Assembly (NCBI GenBank): GCA_937888765.1
Contig: CALASU010000106.1
Coordinates: forward strand, 1 to 13,946
Source: an uncultured Clostridia bacterium
GTDB lineage: Bacteria; Bacillota; Clostridia; Lachnospirales; Anaerotignaceae
Reading direction: 5' to 3'
Length of the DNA stretch: 13,946 bases
The first letter of the stretch is position 1; each line of letters opens with the position of its first letter. Under the pieces are notes generated by a model that was not told the origin of the DNA, searched no databases, and saw nothing but the letters and a program-made list of their open reading frames with translations. The translations under genes and the position numbers were made by a program. Of this stretch, positions 13,924-13,946 are shown piece by piece.

Positions 13924-13946
13924 CTCAATAAAAAATCTATATTCAC

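Overview
The window looks like chromosomal DNA from an anaerobic, probably spore-forming Firmicute of the class Clostridia, perhaps Lachnospirales. Signs for this are strong AGGAGG ribosome binding sites, near-consensus sigma-A promoters, S-layer homology (SLH) and copper-amine-oxidase-N surface proteins, an ECF-type vitamin transporter under a cobalamin riboswitch, and the gene order lonB-lonA-ysxC that is also found in Bacillus subtilis. The species assignment is inference; no rRNA or other marker gene is present. There are nine protein-coding genes, all apparently intact, and no tRNA, rRNA, CRISPR array or insertion sequence that I can recognise.

Left part (1-4740), cell envelope: a DacF-like D-alanyl-D-alanine carboxypeptidase reads leftward. 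Divergent from it are a secreted protein with a copper amine oxidase N-terminal-like domain and then a large SLH-anchored protein, each with its own promoter and terminator. The SLH protein carries five tandem modules of about 70-85 residues that go from about neutral to extremely acidic.

Middle (4741-6098), cobalamin cassette: a sigma-A promoter, a cobalamin riboswitch with a visible P1 pairing, a membrane-anchored DUF4430 protein (the fold of the C-terminal domain of intrinsic factor and transcobalamin) and an overlapping ECF transporter S component. The two genes are most simply a B12 or corrinoid capture-and-uptake unit; the EcfA/A'/T energising module is not in the window. The cassette ends in a GC-rich cluster of perfect short hairpins that looks like a dispersed intergenic repeat.

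Right-middle (6099-8940), alanine-related genes on the minus strand: an AlaX-type alanyl-tRNA editing protein with its own extended -10 promoter, preceded by a sodium:alanine/glycine symporter of the AGCS family. A strong terminator separates them. The symporter has a good promoter and a roughly 107-nt leader with a 50-nt inverted-repeat structure.

Right part (9100-13946), minus strand: lonB (membrane-anchored Lon-like protease), lon (LonA) and ysxC/engB (ribosome-assembly GTPase), ending in a terminator. LonB starts with TTG and has a forespore-sigma-like promoter motif upstream. LonA has a sigma-A promoter whose -35 box lies inside a perfect small palindrome. ysxC overlaps lon by 10 bases and must be translated from the same message.
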